In this document: positions 42,850 to 53,851 of the stretch, piece after piece | Layout: every line of letters starts with the position of its first letter | Position numbering within the stretch: position 1 is the first letter of the stretch | Assembly: GCA_009667805.1 (NCBI GenBank) | Contig: CM019069.1 | Coordinates: 99,235,204 to 99,299,203, forward strand | DNA from: Leptobrachium leishanense | Lineage: Eukaryota > Chordata > Amphibia > Anura > Megophryidae | Length of the DNA stretch: 64,000 nucleotides | Reading direction: 5' to 3' | Position numbers and translations under genes: made by a program | Notes under the pieces: generated by a model | What the model was told of the DNA's origin: nothing | The model's input: the letters and a program-made list of their open reading frames with translations, nothing else | Databases searched by the model: none

Positions 42850-44080
42850 AATCTTTGCACACCTATGCATGGGGGGCATGGGTGTACTCAGGAGACCTTG
42901 CAGAAAACAACCTGGAGAGTTTTCATGCAGTAACAAACAACAGTGTCTCCTAAATCACAGTCCAAAACTACTGTGGGCGTAAAAATCTGAAAATTTAACA
43001 ATTACCGCCACACACCTTCTCAAATGTTTTGGGCTAAAACCGTTGCATCCATGGCATCAAAGCACTCCATATGCAATACCTTGGGGTGTCAACATAACAA
43101 ATATAAAAATTTTCTGGCAATAATTCAAACTGGGGTATGCGGTAGACCCAAAACCAGATAGGCCTAGCTGAAGAAATAATCTCAATTTCAACTCCAATGA
43201 CAAAGTCATAAAAATTGTATTTGAACCTTCCAAAATCCTTGCAAACCTATGCATGGGGGGCATGGGTGTACTCAGGAGACCTTGCAGAAAACAATCTGGA
43301 GAGTTTTCATGCAGTAACAAACAACAGTGTCTCCTAAATCACAGTCCAAAACTGATGTGGGTGTGAAAATGAAAAATGACCACCAAACAGTATCCAATTT
43401 GTTTGGAGCAAACGGTTGCATCCATGGCATAAAAACACTCCATTTACAATACTTTGGGGTGTTAGCTTACCAAATATATGCACGTTCATAAAATTGGGGT
43501 ATGTAAAAGGCCCCTAAAAAGAAGATAAGCAAAGAAGATACTGTATGTCAAATTAGAAAATTGACAAGCACATGTCAAAAGATTGGCGTAGCACCCCAAA
43601 AACAACAGAACAAATCTATATATGGGTGGTATCAATTTACTCAGAAGATGTTGCTGAACATATTTTGGGGGGTTTTTCGGCAGTAACCCATAACTGGATT
43701 TGACAATTCATGCCTAAAGTACAATGTGTGTGAAAAAATAACACAAAAAGTGACTACCTGAAAGTTTGACATAGAGCTAGTGCATGGAAAGTGTTAAAAT
43801 ACAACTCTTTGAAGCACCCTAGGGTGTGCCCTTTCTAAAAATATATGGTTTGATGGGGGTAAATTACTTTGGCCGGCTTCAAAAATGTCCCAAATAGGAC
43901 GGGGTGCATGATGACGAAATGTGAAAATTCCAAGTTGGAAAACTGAAATGCGCACCCCCCAAATAAGGCCTATTAGCCCCAAATGACCCGACATACCTAT
44001 ACATGGGTGGTATCAATTTACTCAGAAGATGTTGCTGAACATATTTTGGGGTGCTTTTTGGCAGTAAACCTTAAAGTTCA
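42850..44080. repeat. About 380 bp tandem units in the piggyBac 3' region
   Basis: A block beginning CCTATGCATGGGGGGCATGG recurs at 42862 and 43246, and in diverged form (CTATATATGGGTGGTATC) at 43616 and 43996, spacing 371-384 bp. Each includes TACTCAG(G/A)AGA..TT and a later GCAGTAAC. Units 1-2 are closest to each other, units 3-4 likewise. Non-coding. Confidence 0.85.
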
Positions 44081-44741
44081 CAGTACATGTATTCTTAAAT
44101 TGCGTTAAAAAAAAATCACCAAAACTTTTTTTTTTCTCAAACTTTGGCATAGATTTGTGGTAAAATGGTTTGCATGGAAAGAGTCAAAATACCCCAAGTT
44201 TAATACCTTGATTTGTGTACTTTAAAAAAATATGTATATGTGGAGGGTTATTCAGGAATTAGTGACAGATATCAGTGTTACAATGTCACTATCACTAGTT
44301 TTGAAAATAAACTCTTTGGAAATGGCAAAGTGCTACTTGCACTTATTGTTGCATAAAATAAGGAAAAAAGCGAGGAATATGTAAACATTGGGTATTGCTA
44401 AACTCAGAACTAAATTTAGAAACTACTAAGGAATTAAATTTTTTTGACGGTTGTTGATACATAAGAAATTTTGGGGGTCAAAGTTCGAAAAAGTGGTGTT
44501 TTTTCAATTTTTTTGTCATATTTCACAATGTTTTTTATAGTAAATTCTATGAAATGATGAAAAAAATGGTATCTTTATAAAGTCCATTTAATGACGAGAA
44601 AAACAGTGTAAAATATGTGTAGGTTGCATAAACGAGTAAGAGGAAAATTTGTCCTAAACACTAACAGCGCAGAAACGTAAAAACAGCAGCGGTCACTAAA
44701 GGACGGATTTGTGTAAAACCGCCCGGTCACTAAGGGGTTAA

Positions 44742-44829
44742 CTGCGAGAGAATATTGGACTTTCAGAGATGAAATCGCCATTCAGGATGGCATATACAAG
44801 GGGCAAAGGGTCATCATTCCTATATCTTT
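44742..44829 (+). pseudogene. Gypsy-B fragment before the L1
   Basis: Continues the Gypsy-B frame with REYWTFRDEIAIQDGIYKGQ and VIIPIS. The last 14 bases (44816-44829) are the L1 target site, repeated at 54969-54982. Confidence 0.85.
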
Positions 44830-45127
44830 TTGTTTTTTAAATTGAAAAGTTTTTATTGATTTTTCAACAGTACAAATATAAATGGTAAAGCAGAACTTCA
44901 ATGAACAATCAGTACCTTTAAGAAAAACAAAAAGAAACAAAAACCAACAAACAACATACATTTGTCGCTGCTGCGATTGTCAACAATAAAATGTAACCTA
45001 ACAGATATTCCAGGTGTGCGCTAAATTCCACATTCCGCTTCTCAAGGACTTCATCCTAAAACCCCAATAAGATTGGTATCCTACGGCTGTCCCTCGTGTA
45101 AGCCCCCCCGTGTATGATCCCCTCAAT

Positions 45128-46715
45128 CTAGTTGTTAGAAATAAGATAAGTGTCCCAAATATACCAGAAGTTCCTCTTGGATGGTAAAGTTCCTGTAACT
45201 GTCCGGGACATTGCGTCTAATAAGCGGAATTCTTTTAGGCGGTCAGTAAGTAGAGTGAGGGATGGGAGGTCGGTAGACTTCCACCTAGCTGCCACCATTA
45301 GGGACGATATGGTCAAGATGTGTGCTAACATTTGTTTCTGGAACCTGGAATATGAATTAGGGAAGAGTTGAAGGAGCACTATCTCCGGGGTAGGATCCAC
45401 CGTGATACCTAGAATCTTGGAGCTCAAAGTCGCCACCTTCCTCCACCATCCCTCCAAAGGGGGGCACATCCACCAAGTATGGTAATACGTTACTCTTAAT
45501 AACCCACATCTCCAGCATGTGGAGGAAGCCCTACTTGACATGTGGCTCTCTCTATCTGGTGTTAGGTACCACCTATATAGCAACTTTTTACGTGCTTCCC
45601 ACAATGATGCACATTTAAACTTGCTTCTGTCATCCGAGAAACTATTTCTCCACTGTTCCCTTGGGAGTTCCCTTCCCAGGTCTTTCTCCCAATTTCTCTG
45701 ATATTCCCAATGTTTATTAGCTGTGGATGTAAGTAGGAGATCGTAAAAGATGGATATCATTTTCCTCCGTTCTAGGGGGTGGGTACATCTATTTTCAAAC
45801 GGAGAAAGCAGGGGGCGTGTAGAAGATAGTTTCCCTCCAAGTCCCCACACCGCTAGTTGAGATCGGATCTGACCGTATGATAGCCACAGTGAGCGGGGAA
45901 TGTCATATTTGTCAATTAGTCGGGAAAAGGGGAGAAATCCCTCCTGATTAAAAAATTGGAAGAGCCTCGTCACGGCGTGTAATGTCCATACCCGTGGGTC
46001 AAAGTGAGGAATGAGGTGGCCTAACACCGTAAGTGGGGCTGCCAGGGCAATGGGGTGATAGTTTATGAGTTTAGCTGTGTTATAGTCCCATGCTCTACGA
46101 AGCAGGCTGGCAAAAGGAGGAAGAGGTGGCAACTTAGGGCATAGGGATCTGGGCAGCCAGAGGATTATTGAAGGTGAATATGGAAGAAAATAAACCGCGA
46201 GAAATCTAGTCCACTGGGGACCCGGAGGAGTCATAAGAAGGGCTTGGGATTCTGTTAACATGGATGCTTTATAATACATTAATACATTAGGGACCCCCAT
46301 CCCTCCGCTTTCTATAGATTGATTCAGTAGGGCCGCTCTCACTCTAGGACGTTTACCTCGCCAGACAAATTTGGAGAGTACAGATTGCAGATTCAATAGA
46401 TAGGTTCGTGGCAAAGCTATGGGGTGGGCACAGAAAAGATAAAGCAGTTTTGGCAATAAAGACATTTTAAGCGCTACAATTCGACCCACCCAGGACACCT
46501 CTACCTTAGACCAATTCATACATAGATTTCTAAGTTGTGTAAGCATAGGTTGATAGTTATTAGTAAATAGTTCTGCTCTAGAAAAGCTATTTTGACGCCC
46601 AAATATGTAATGTGTGATTTCCTCCAGTCATAGGGGTAGGCAATTTGTAAGGGGAGAAGATTCTCATGGGGAATCGCAAATGAGAACGCCTGTGATTTCT
46701 TCAGATTAATTTTAT
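45128..46715 (-). pseudogene. L1-A ORF2, C-terminal part
   Basis: Begins with INLKKSQAFSFAIPHENLLP (just after the LTR element) through YDWRKSHITYLGVKIA, then a 1-base frame change near 46595 and a 470-codon open frame from NLCMNWSKVEVSWVGRIVAL to the stop at 45128. It contains a C-terminal cysteine-type motif (CWRCGLLRVTYYHTWWMC), typical of L1 ORF2. Confidence 0.9.
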
Positions 46716-47753
46716 TGTCACGGAATGGCCCAGCACCCTCAGCCAGGGGCGGTGCACAAGGACATTGATTTGGCCATGAACACTTAGGTGCGGTGGCACG
46801 CACAGAGTTTTGCAGTACTTTTTATTAGATGTGGTTATGTGTGGTGTAATACAGTGTTCCCGTTGATTGTGAAATGTGTTCCCTTTGTCTGCCTTGCCCG
46901 CCGCCATTTTCCGATTGCCTCGTGGTTGCAATCAGATTATTCGAATCGGAAAATGGCCGATTCGAACCATCCGGTTCGAATCGTAAAATGGCCGATTCGG
47001 ACCATCCGGTCCGAATCGGCGACTCCCCGAACGGCAACGGCCAATGGGTCCTGTGAGGGCGGGCAGGGATTCCCATTGTATTCATAATTTGTGTAAAGTT
47101 GATCAATGCCTGAGCTGTGAATAATAAACCCAGATTTAGCAGTGCATCCAGCCTCGTCTGATGTCTTGATTTCTCCGCCGTGCTTCATCGTCTGAGTATT
47201 CCCCGCAGTCTCAGGGTACGGTGTTCAACTAGATCCGAACCGAACCGAGCGCTCTGTGCCTGCATCTCGCATCAGGACAGAGGCGCAGCGTATGGTGTTC
47301 GGTTCCCAGACGATTAGCCCAAGATCCGATCCGAAGGGCGCGGCCGTGTACCGCGCTTCGGTATTGCAAGAGACCGCGGTAAGATCCGAAGACTCTGCCG
47401 ATTCCGCAAGATCCGAAGCTGCATTCATCTACGATCTGAAAGTCCTCCGCAATCAGATCCGAATATTCCGCTGGAAGAGATCCGATCCCCGAAATCGGCC
47501 GGCCGGCCGCAGTCGTACTCCCCACCCACAAGGTCAGTGAACCTGCTGCTCGGGACGCTGAGTACCGTATGGCTCAGTGGTCGGGCTGGTTCTAGGCAGG
47601 GGTCCCCTCCACCGCCCGCTAACCCTTCCCCAGGTCACGCCAGGCCGCACGAGACGCCGAGTGCCGCGTCACTCGGTAGTCGGGCCAGCGGTAAGCGCCG
47701 GGGCCACGCAGATAGAGCACACCCGCAGGCGGACAACATCCCATTCCGTCATA
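46716..47753 (+). repeat. 5' LTR of the non-autonomous element
   Basis: Begins TGTCACGGAATGGCCC, ends CCATTCCGTCATA. Includes paired blocks with CGGAAAATGGCCGATTCG and many AGATCCGA words. The terminal TA instead of CA is present in both LTRs, so it was inherited from the source copy. Confidence 0.93.
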
Positions 47754-47754
47754 C

Positions 47755-47772
47755 TGGTGGCAGCGGTGGGAT
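47755..47772 (+). promoter_or_regulatory. Primer-binding site of the non-autonomous element
   Basis: TGGTGGCAGCGGTGGGAT, one base after the LTR: the same 18 bases at the same spacing as in the Gmr1-like element. Confidence 0.9.
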
Positions 47773-47804
47773 CGCTTTCTGCAGGCCCCTAGGAGACCTA
47801 CGCC

Positions 47805-48657
47805 ATGGTGGTGTACACCCACTACAACCGGGACACCCTGCGTGGGATGTTGGAGAACCGGGGAGGAACGCCGGGTAATAAGAACCGGAAAACTCTGATT
47901 AAGGAGCTGACCAGGATGGATCAGAACAGGGTGACGACGCCCGTCCCCAGCCCTGTCCACGCAGAGGTGGCGGAAGATGCTTGCCTCAGAGAGGTGCAGC
48001 GTCGGATTGCCCTGCTCGGAGATGCCCCAGCGGCGGCGGACAGATACGACGTGATTCGGGAGGTTTACCGGGAAGTCGAGCGAGAAAAGGACCGCCAGCA
48101 CGAGCGCGGTTGGCAGAGCTCCGCGGAGCAGAGCCTGAATATTTTAACCCCGAACCCTACCCCGTGGAACCCTGGGTCGAGGCTTACAGCTCGACTGGAG
48201 CTTCACCCTGGGAATCTGCAAACCCCAGTGACTACCCTTTTGGGACTGACAGCTCGCCTGGAGCCTGTATTGGGGACATCACACATCCCAACGACCCTCG
48301 GATGGAGACTTTCAGCTCGCCTGGAGCTGCATCTGAGGACGCCACATTCCCCGTCGAGGAGCGGTGCCCCTGTGCCGGCACCTTCGCTGACATGGAGGTT
48401 GTGTTTTCAAGAAGGGTGCAGGAGGGCCTGGATCGGGACTAGGGGTCCACAGAGGAACTCTGGTACGAGGCCCTGAACCATGAGAGGGACTGCCATGGTG
48501 TGTATGTTCCCTCCAACGCTGTCGTTCACCGGGTGCAGTACGACGTGCGAGCAGCGCTCCTGCAAGGTCGGGCCCCAGAGGAGTGGGAGGCCGAGCTCCA
48601 GAGTCTGGTGCAACAGGAGATCGCACTGGACGCCGCGTACGCGCGCTCCGGTGGCTA
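47805..48657 (+). pseudogene. Gag-like N-terminal ORF of the non-autonomous element
   Basis: Starts MVVYTHYNRDTLRGMLENRG and continues TPGNKNRKTLIKELTRMD, the SAP-like segment also found at the Gmr1 gag start, then a charged helix (YDVIREVYREVEREKDRQHE). A frame change near 48105 leads into EPEYFNPEPYPVEPWVEAYS and ADMEVVFSRRVQEGLDRD, a TAG at about 48440, then GSTEELWYEALNHERD and EEWEAELQSLVQQEIALDAA up to 48657. No capsid-type zinc knuckle is visible. Function of the later part unknown. Confidence 0.72.
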
Positions 48658-50200
48658 ACCGCCCCTCCGACAACGCGCCCTATTGATGGCACCTCCACCG
48701 CAGGGCCCCGCTACGGAGGCACGGGGCTGCTCTACGAGAGCATGGCCGCAGACCCCGGGTTCGGAGAAGAGACCGAAGAGCGATTGGAGGAGATTCTGGA
48801 GCGACGGGAGCTGGAGCTCCCGTCCGACATCAGGGACTCGGTGCTCGAGGAACTGGAGTCCCTAGCAGAGCGAGAGTGGGAGCTCGAGGTGGCCTACCGA
48901 AGATTGTTGGACGGCGCTCCGCGGTCGAGCCTGAGTTCCCCGTGCTGGACGGGTCGGCGGGAGAAGTCGACAGCCCCCAGGTCTGGGACTTATGGGAGGC
49001 CGAGGTGGTCCATGGGTGCCCGTGGGGGTCCCAGCAGAGGAAGTTATCCCCTTCACCCCACACGCGGACAGGGTGGCCGAGGCCACGGGTCCAGCGGGGG
49101 AGCTGGCAACGGGGCAGAGCGCCGCTGGCCTCTGTCCACTCCCCGACGCCAAGAGAGTTGTCCTCCAACCAGCGGAAGAGCTGGCCACGGGGCAGAGTGC
49201 CGCTGGCCTCTGCCCACTACCCCCGGTCTGCCAGGAGGAGCAGACGGATGGTTCCCCCGGGCTGGGCTGTGAGCAGCCCTTGATGGTCCCGGGGGGTGAA
49301 GAAACCATCCTCTTGCAAGGGGATCCTCACTCGGCAGAAAAGATTACCCCTTTCACCCCGCAAGAGGACAGGGTGGCCGAGGCCACGGGTCCAGGGGAGG
49401 AGCTGGCAACGGGGCCGAGTGCCGCTGGCCCCTGCCCACTGCCCACAGTCTGCCAGGTGGAGCAGACAGATGGTTCCCCCGGGCTGGGTTGTGCGCAGCC
49501 GTTGATTGCCCCGGGGGGGGAAGAAACCATCCTCCCGCAAGGAGATTTCCACCCAGCGGAAGAGCTGACAACGGGGCAGAGCGCCGCTGGCCTCTGCCCA
49601 TTCCTCCCGATTTGCCCCGTGGGGCAGAGCGAGGATGACCCCGTGCGACTGCCGTTGCAGCTAGTTATTCCCCTCTTCGGCTGCCAGGAAGAGCAGCCGG
49701 GTTTGACCCCATTTGTCCCCTCGGTTGCCGTTTCCGTACCTGCCTCTCCAGCAGAAGAGCTGGCAACGGGGCAGAGCGCCGCTGGCCTCTGCCCATCTTT
49801 GCGACCCTTTGGCTCGGAGGCCTCACGCAGCCACGGTTCTTTCCAACGGCTGACCTGGGCACCCGGGGCGCGTGCATTTAGCACCCGTTTTCCCCGGGTG
49901 AGCGATAACCCTGGAGGGGACACAGGAGGTACTCCTCCCCAGACATATGTCCTTTCGCCCAACCGGGGTAACCCTAAGGACGTGGGGCCCCGACCAAGCT
50001 GGCACGGCCGCAAGGCCAAATGGAGAAGCCTGGTGGCCCGGCCTCCCCAGACAGACTACGGGCCTGGGAGCACCGACTTCCCCGGTATGACCCGGTGGGG
50101 TCAGACCAGGTGCGTCGAACTGGGGAGGGGGAGGAGTGTCACGGAATGGCCCAGCACCCTCAGCCAGGGGCGGTGCACAAGGACATTGATTTGGCCATGA
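48658..50200 (+). pseudogene. Repetitive acidic ORF of the non-autonomous element
   Basis: A glutamate-rich helical region (EERLEEILERRELELPSDIR) precedes a proline/glycine-rich part open from 48992 to 50200. There the motif ELATGQSAAGLCPLP, or a close variant, recurs about five times (DNA near 49098, 49178, 49400, 49560 and 49758), with a larger unit of about 296 bp seen at 49052 and 49348 (FTPHADRVAEATGP / FTPQEDRVAEATGP). Frame changes occur before 48992. The frame overruns the polypurine tract into the 3' LTR. I recognise no family; it could be a captured or self-duplicated gag C-terminus. Confidence 0.6.
50122..50136 (+). promoter_or_regulatory. Polypurine tract of the non-autonomous element
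   Basis: GGGGAGGGGGAGGAG abuts the 3' LTR and differs by one or two bases from the tract of the Gmr1-like element. Confidence 0.9.
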
Positions 50201-51175
50201 ACACTTAGGTGCGGTGGCACGCACAGAGTTTTGCAGTACTTTTTATTAGATGTGGTTATGTGTGGTGTAATACAGTGTTCCCGTTGATTGTGAAATGTGT
50301 TCCCTTTGTCTGCCTTGCCCGCCGCCATTTTCCGATTGCCTCGTGGTTGCAATCAGATTATTCGAATCGGAAAATGGCCGATTCGAACCATCCGGTTCGA
50401 ATCGTAAAATGGCCGATTCGGACCATCCGGTCCGAATCGGCGACTCCCCGAACGGCAACGACCAATGGGTCCTGTGAGGGCGGGCAGGGATTCCCATTGT
50501 ATTCATAATTTGTGTAAAGTTGATAAATGCCTGAGCTGTGAATAATAAACCCAGATTTAGCAGTGCATCCAGCCTCGTCTGATGTCTTGATTTCTCCGCC
50601 GTGCTTCATCGTCTGAGTATTCCCCGCAGTCTCAGGGTACGGTGTTCAACTAGATCCGAACCGAACCGAGCGCTCTGTGCCTGCATCTCGCATCAGGACA
50701 GAGGCGCAGCGTATGGTGTTCGGTTCCCAGACGATTAGCCCAAGATCCGATCCGAAGGGCGCGGCCGTGTACCGCGCTTCGGTATTGCAAGAGACCGCGG
50801 TAAGATCCGAAGACTCTGCCGATTCCGCAAGATCCGAAGCTGCATTCATCTACGATCCGAAAGTCCTCCGCAATCAGATCCGAATATTCCGCTGGAAGAG
50901 ATCCGATCCCCGAAATCGGCCGGCCGGCCGCAGTCGTACTCCACACCCACAAGGTCAGTGAACCAGCTGCTCGGGACGCTGAGTACCGTATGGCTCAGTG
51001 GTCGGGCTGGTTCTAGGCAGGGGTCCCCTCCACCGCCCGCTAACCCTTCCCCAGGGTCACGCCAGGCCGCACGAGACGCCGAGTGCCGCGTCACTCGGTA
51101 GTCGGGCCAGCGGTAAGCGCCGGGGCCACGCAGATAGAGCACACCCGCAGGCGGACAACATCCCATTCCGTCATA
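50137..51175 (+). repeat. 3' LTR of the non-autonomous element
   Basis: 1039 bp, about 99.5% identical by eye to 46716-47753 (changes near 50461, 50524, 50858, 50943, 50965 and one extra G near 51055). Confidence 0.93.
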
Positions 51176-51180
51176 TTTAT

Positions 51181-53391
51181 GAAAAGAGGCTTTACCATAA
51201 CTATCTAGAATCTCGTGAAGGGCGGGTAGAGATGATGATGGTTCTGTCAGCATCAATAATATATCGTCCGCAAAGAGGCTCACTTTGCTCTGTGTGGGAC
51301 CTATGTGTATGCCTTGGACTTCTGAGGCTTGCCTAATGGCTTGGGCGAGTGGTTCAAGCGCCAACACATAAAGTAGGGGTGATAACGGGCATCCCTGCCT
51401 TGTACCGTTAGAGATACTAATGGGGTCGGATGTGAAGCCAGCATTCAAGACCTGTGCAGTGGGAAATGTATAAAGCCCCCCACCGCCTTAATCAGAGCGA
51501 CTGGGAAATTAAATTTTAACAATACATGATTCAAATAGGACCAATTAATCCGATCAAAAGCTTTTTCTGCGTCTAACGATAGTAGTAAGGTAGGTTGGGA
51601 CGTTTGGACTACATGGTCAACGAGGGTAAGTACTTTCAGGGTGTTATCTGGGCCTTGTCTATTTTTTCTGAAGCCTACTTGGTCATCCGCCACTAAGAAT
51701 GGCAGTACCTCGGCTATTCTAATAGCCATTATCTTTGCGTATAACTTGGTGTCGACATTAAGGAGCGATATAGGTCGATATTGCGAGCAGTGAGGAGAGG
51801 GAAGTGGCGTTTTAGGGTTTGTTACAATATGCGCTGCTAGCCACTCCCGAGGTGGTTGGCCCGATTCAAAGAGTGAATAAAAATTTTTTAGCAGATGGGG
51901 TTGAAGATCTGGAAAACATTTATAATATTTCGCTGTGAACCCATCTGGACCAGGGGCCTTGCCATTAGGTAAACTTTTTAGTGCCGATGCTAGCTCAATA
52001 GAGGTTATAGGTCTGATTAGCTCGTCTTGGAGATTATCTGACAGCTGTGGAAGGTGGAGGGAAATCAAGAAGGGAAATATGTCTTGCAGGGAAGGTTGGT
52101 GTACTTCGGGTTCTGCCGAAAGGTTGTACAGGGAGGCGTAATACCGTGCAAAGCATTCAGCTATTTGTCTTGGTTGGTGTTTGAGTTGCCCCTCCCGATC
52201 TAATATCTGTGGTATACGTGATTTACCCATTTTGGCTTTCAGTTTGTTAGCTAGCATTCTGCTTGCCTTGTTACTGTAAATATAGCATCTTGCCTTAAGT
52301 CTACGCGACACCCATGTGTAATCTAGCTTGTCTAACTCGATCAATTGTCTACGAAGGTCTGTAATATGAGACAGGGAGGCCTCCGTGCGAAGTCGTTTGT
52401 GGGATTCATCGGCTATTGTGATTTGGTGTAACAGGGATAGTCTATGGTCCGTTCGTTGTTTTTTAAGACGCGCACCCCACTTGATTAGAATACCTCTCAC
52501 TACCGCTTTGTGAGCTTGCCATAATACTCCCTCTGATATCTCTTCAGACGAATTCTCCCTAAAATAGTTAGATAAGGCAGTTTGTATTTCTTCTCTGATC
52601 TCAGGACGAGATAATAACGATTCATTCAATCGCCAGGGGGCTCTACCACACGAATCATAGTCATCTGCAATACACATTATAGTTGGAGCATGATCTGACC
52701 ACGTTATAGGTCCAATATAGCAGTCTCGGACTTGGGTTAGGGTATCACCTTTTATAAACATATAGTCTATTCGAGAATATACATTATGGGCTGTGGAAAA
52801 AAAGGAGTGACCCATTTCTCCTGGGTTGAACAATCGCCAGACATAAAAAAGTTGGTGCGCTGCCAATAAGTTCGCATATCTGGTGCGAGCCGCCCTCACT
52901 CGCTTTGAGGCTCGGGATGGTAAATCAAGGGACATGTTGAAATCTCCACAAGCAACCAATCTGCCAGCTATTGACTTTTGCATTCGGGAAAAAACCTTGT
53001 TCAAAAAGGGAAGTTGGGAGTCGTTCGGGCTATACACATTAACGATGGTGTAAACGATATGGTTCAAGGAGCACGTTAATATAATAAATCTTCCATTGGG
53101 ATCAACCACTTTATGAATCAGGCTAAAGGCGAGACAGTTCTGAATTAAAATGGATACTCCTCTAGTTTTCGTTGGGGAAGTTGCATGAAACTGCGTAGTG
53201 TATTGTGGCAAGTATAATCTGGGATACGCCGAGTGTTTAAAATGCGTCTCTTGGAGGCAGATTACATCCGGTTTCTCAGAGTTAATGTCCGTGTATAGGG
53301 AGGGTCTCTTGTGAGGGATATTAAGCCCCTTCACATTCAACGAGAATATTTTCATGGTATGAGACTTACTATGTGGGAAAAGAATAGGCAT
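51181..53391 (-). pseudogene. L1-A ORF2, endonuclease and RT part
   Basis: Open from 53391 (a second Met at 53355 gives MKIFSLNVKGLNIPHKRP, the usual L1 ORF2 start). APE-type endonuclease blocks: DVICLQETHFKH, VACGDFNMSL, YSRIDYMFIKG and ITWSDHAPTIM. RT blocks: NGKAPGPDGFTAKYYK, YRPISLLNVDTKLYAKIMA, LSLDAEKAFDRINW and, after a 1-base frame change in a G run near 51472, SNGTRQGCPLSPLLYVLALE and SLFADDILLML (catalytic FADD). The LTR element interrupts right after the RT palm. Confidence 0.92.
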
Positions 53392-53851
53392 TGCAGGGGA
53401 GCCGCTGGTTCAGTGAAACCCATGGAACTTCTTCAGGACAGTCAGGAAGGCGGCGTGCTCCAACACTGTCGGGGGAGACCTCCGTAGGGATGACTTTGGA
53501 GCCCAGAAACAACAATCCAGGTATTCGTAATTCTGTCAAGGCAAGCAGCGACAAACAAAACATAAAAAGAAAAAAAGAAAAACAACACGAACAAAAGGGG
53601 AACTCTTCAGTGTCCCGAATATGTACAATAACAGTTCCCTCCTGAAGCTGGTAAAAACCTCCAGCTCGCCCCGTTCCAACAGGGGGAGGTACGGGGGAAA
53701 AAATTGTGCCCAGATCCAGGACAGAGGGGGTGCCGAGCGCACGTTGTCCCCGCGCGGCCAGTCGGAACCCGGTTCAAGACTCCTCGTGGCTCCTTTTATA
53801 GGAAGAGTAGACGGAGCTCATGAGGAAGACCTCCACCTCGACTTCATGCTA

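Larger units (their letters stand above)
39947..44737 (+). mobile_element. Uribo-like piggyBac transposon, copy 1 (complete)
   Basis: 4791 bp between TTAA at 39943-39946 and 44738-44741. Ends CCCCTTAGGGACC and, inverted, CCCCTTAGTGACC. Layout: hairpin-rich 5' region (39962-40630), a short AGATTTAG repeat leader, transposase, and a 3' region of tandem 380 bp units. The host Gypsy-B frame rejoins when the element and one TTAA are removed (segment then reads into REYWTFRDEIAIQDG). Only one frameshift separates the transposase from an intact frame. Confidence 0.95.
46716..51175 (+). mobile_element. Non-autonomous LTR retrotransposon related to the Gmr1-like element
   Basis: 4460 bp, flanked by TTTAT (46711-46715, 51176-51180) in L1-A ORF2. 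LTRs of 1038-1039 bp differ at about five bases and one indel (about 0.5%). Shared with the Gmr1-like element: LTR start TGTCACGGAATG, the LTR end block GCGGACAACA then CCCATTCCGTCA, an 18-base primer site, a GGGGAGGGGGAGGAG tract, and the first 40 codons of gag. The 2.4 kb interior has no protease, integrase or RT; in their place is a repetitive reading frame. It presumably moves with enzymes supplied by a Gmr1-like relative. Confidence 0.9.

Noticed and set aside
47023..47540. Open frames within the LTRs of the non-autonomous element (also 50646-50961)
   Set aside because: Present in both LTRs by copying, short, overlapping on both strands, and lacking any domain.
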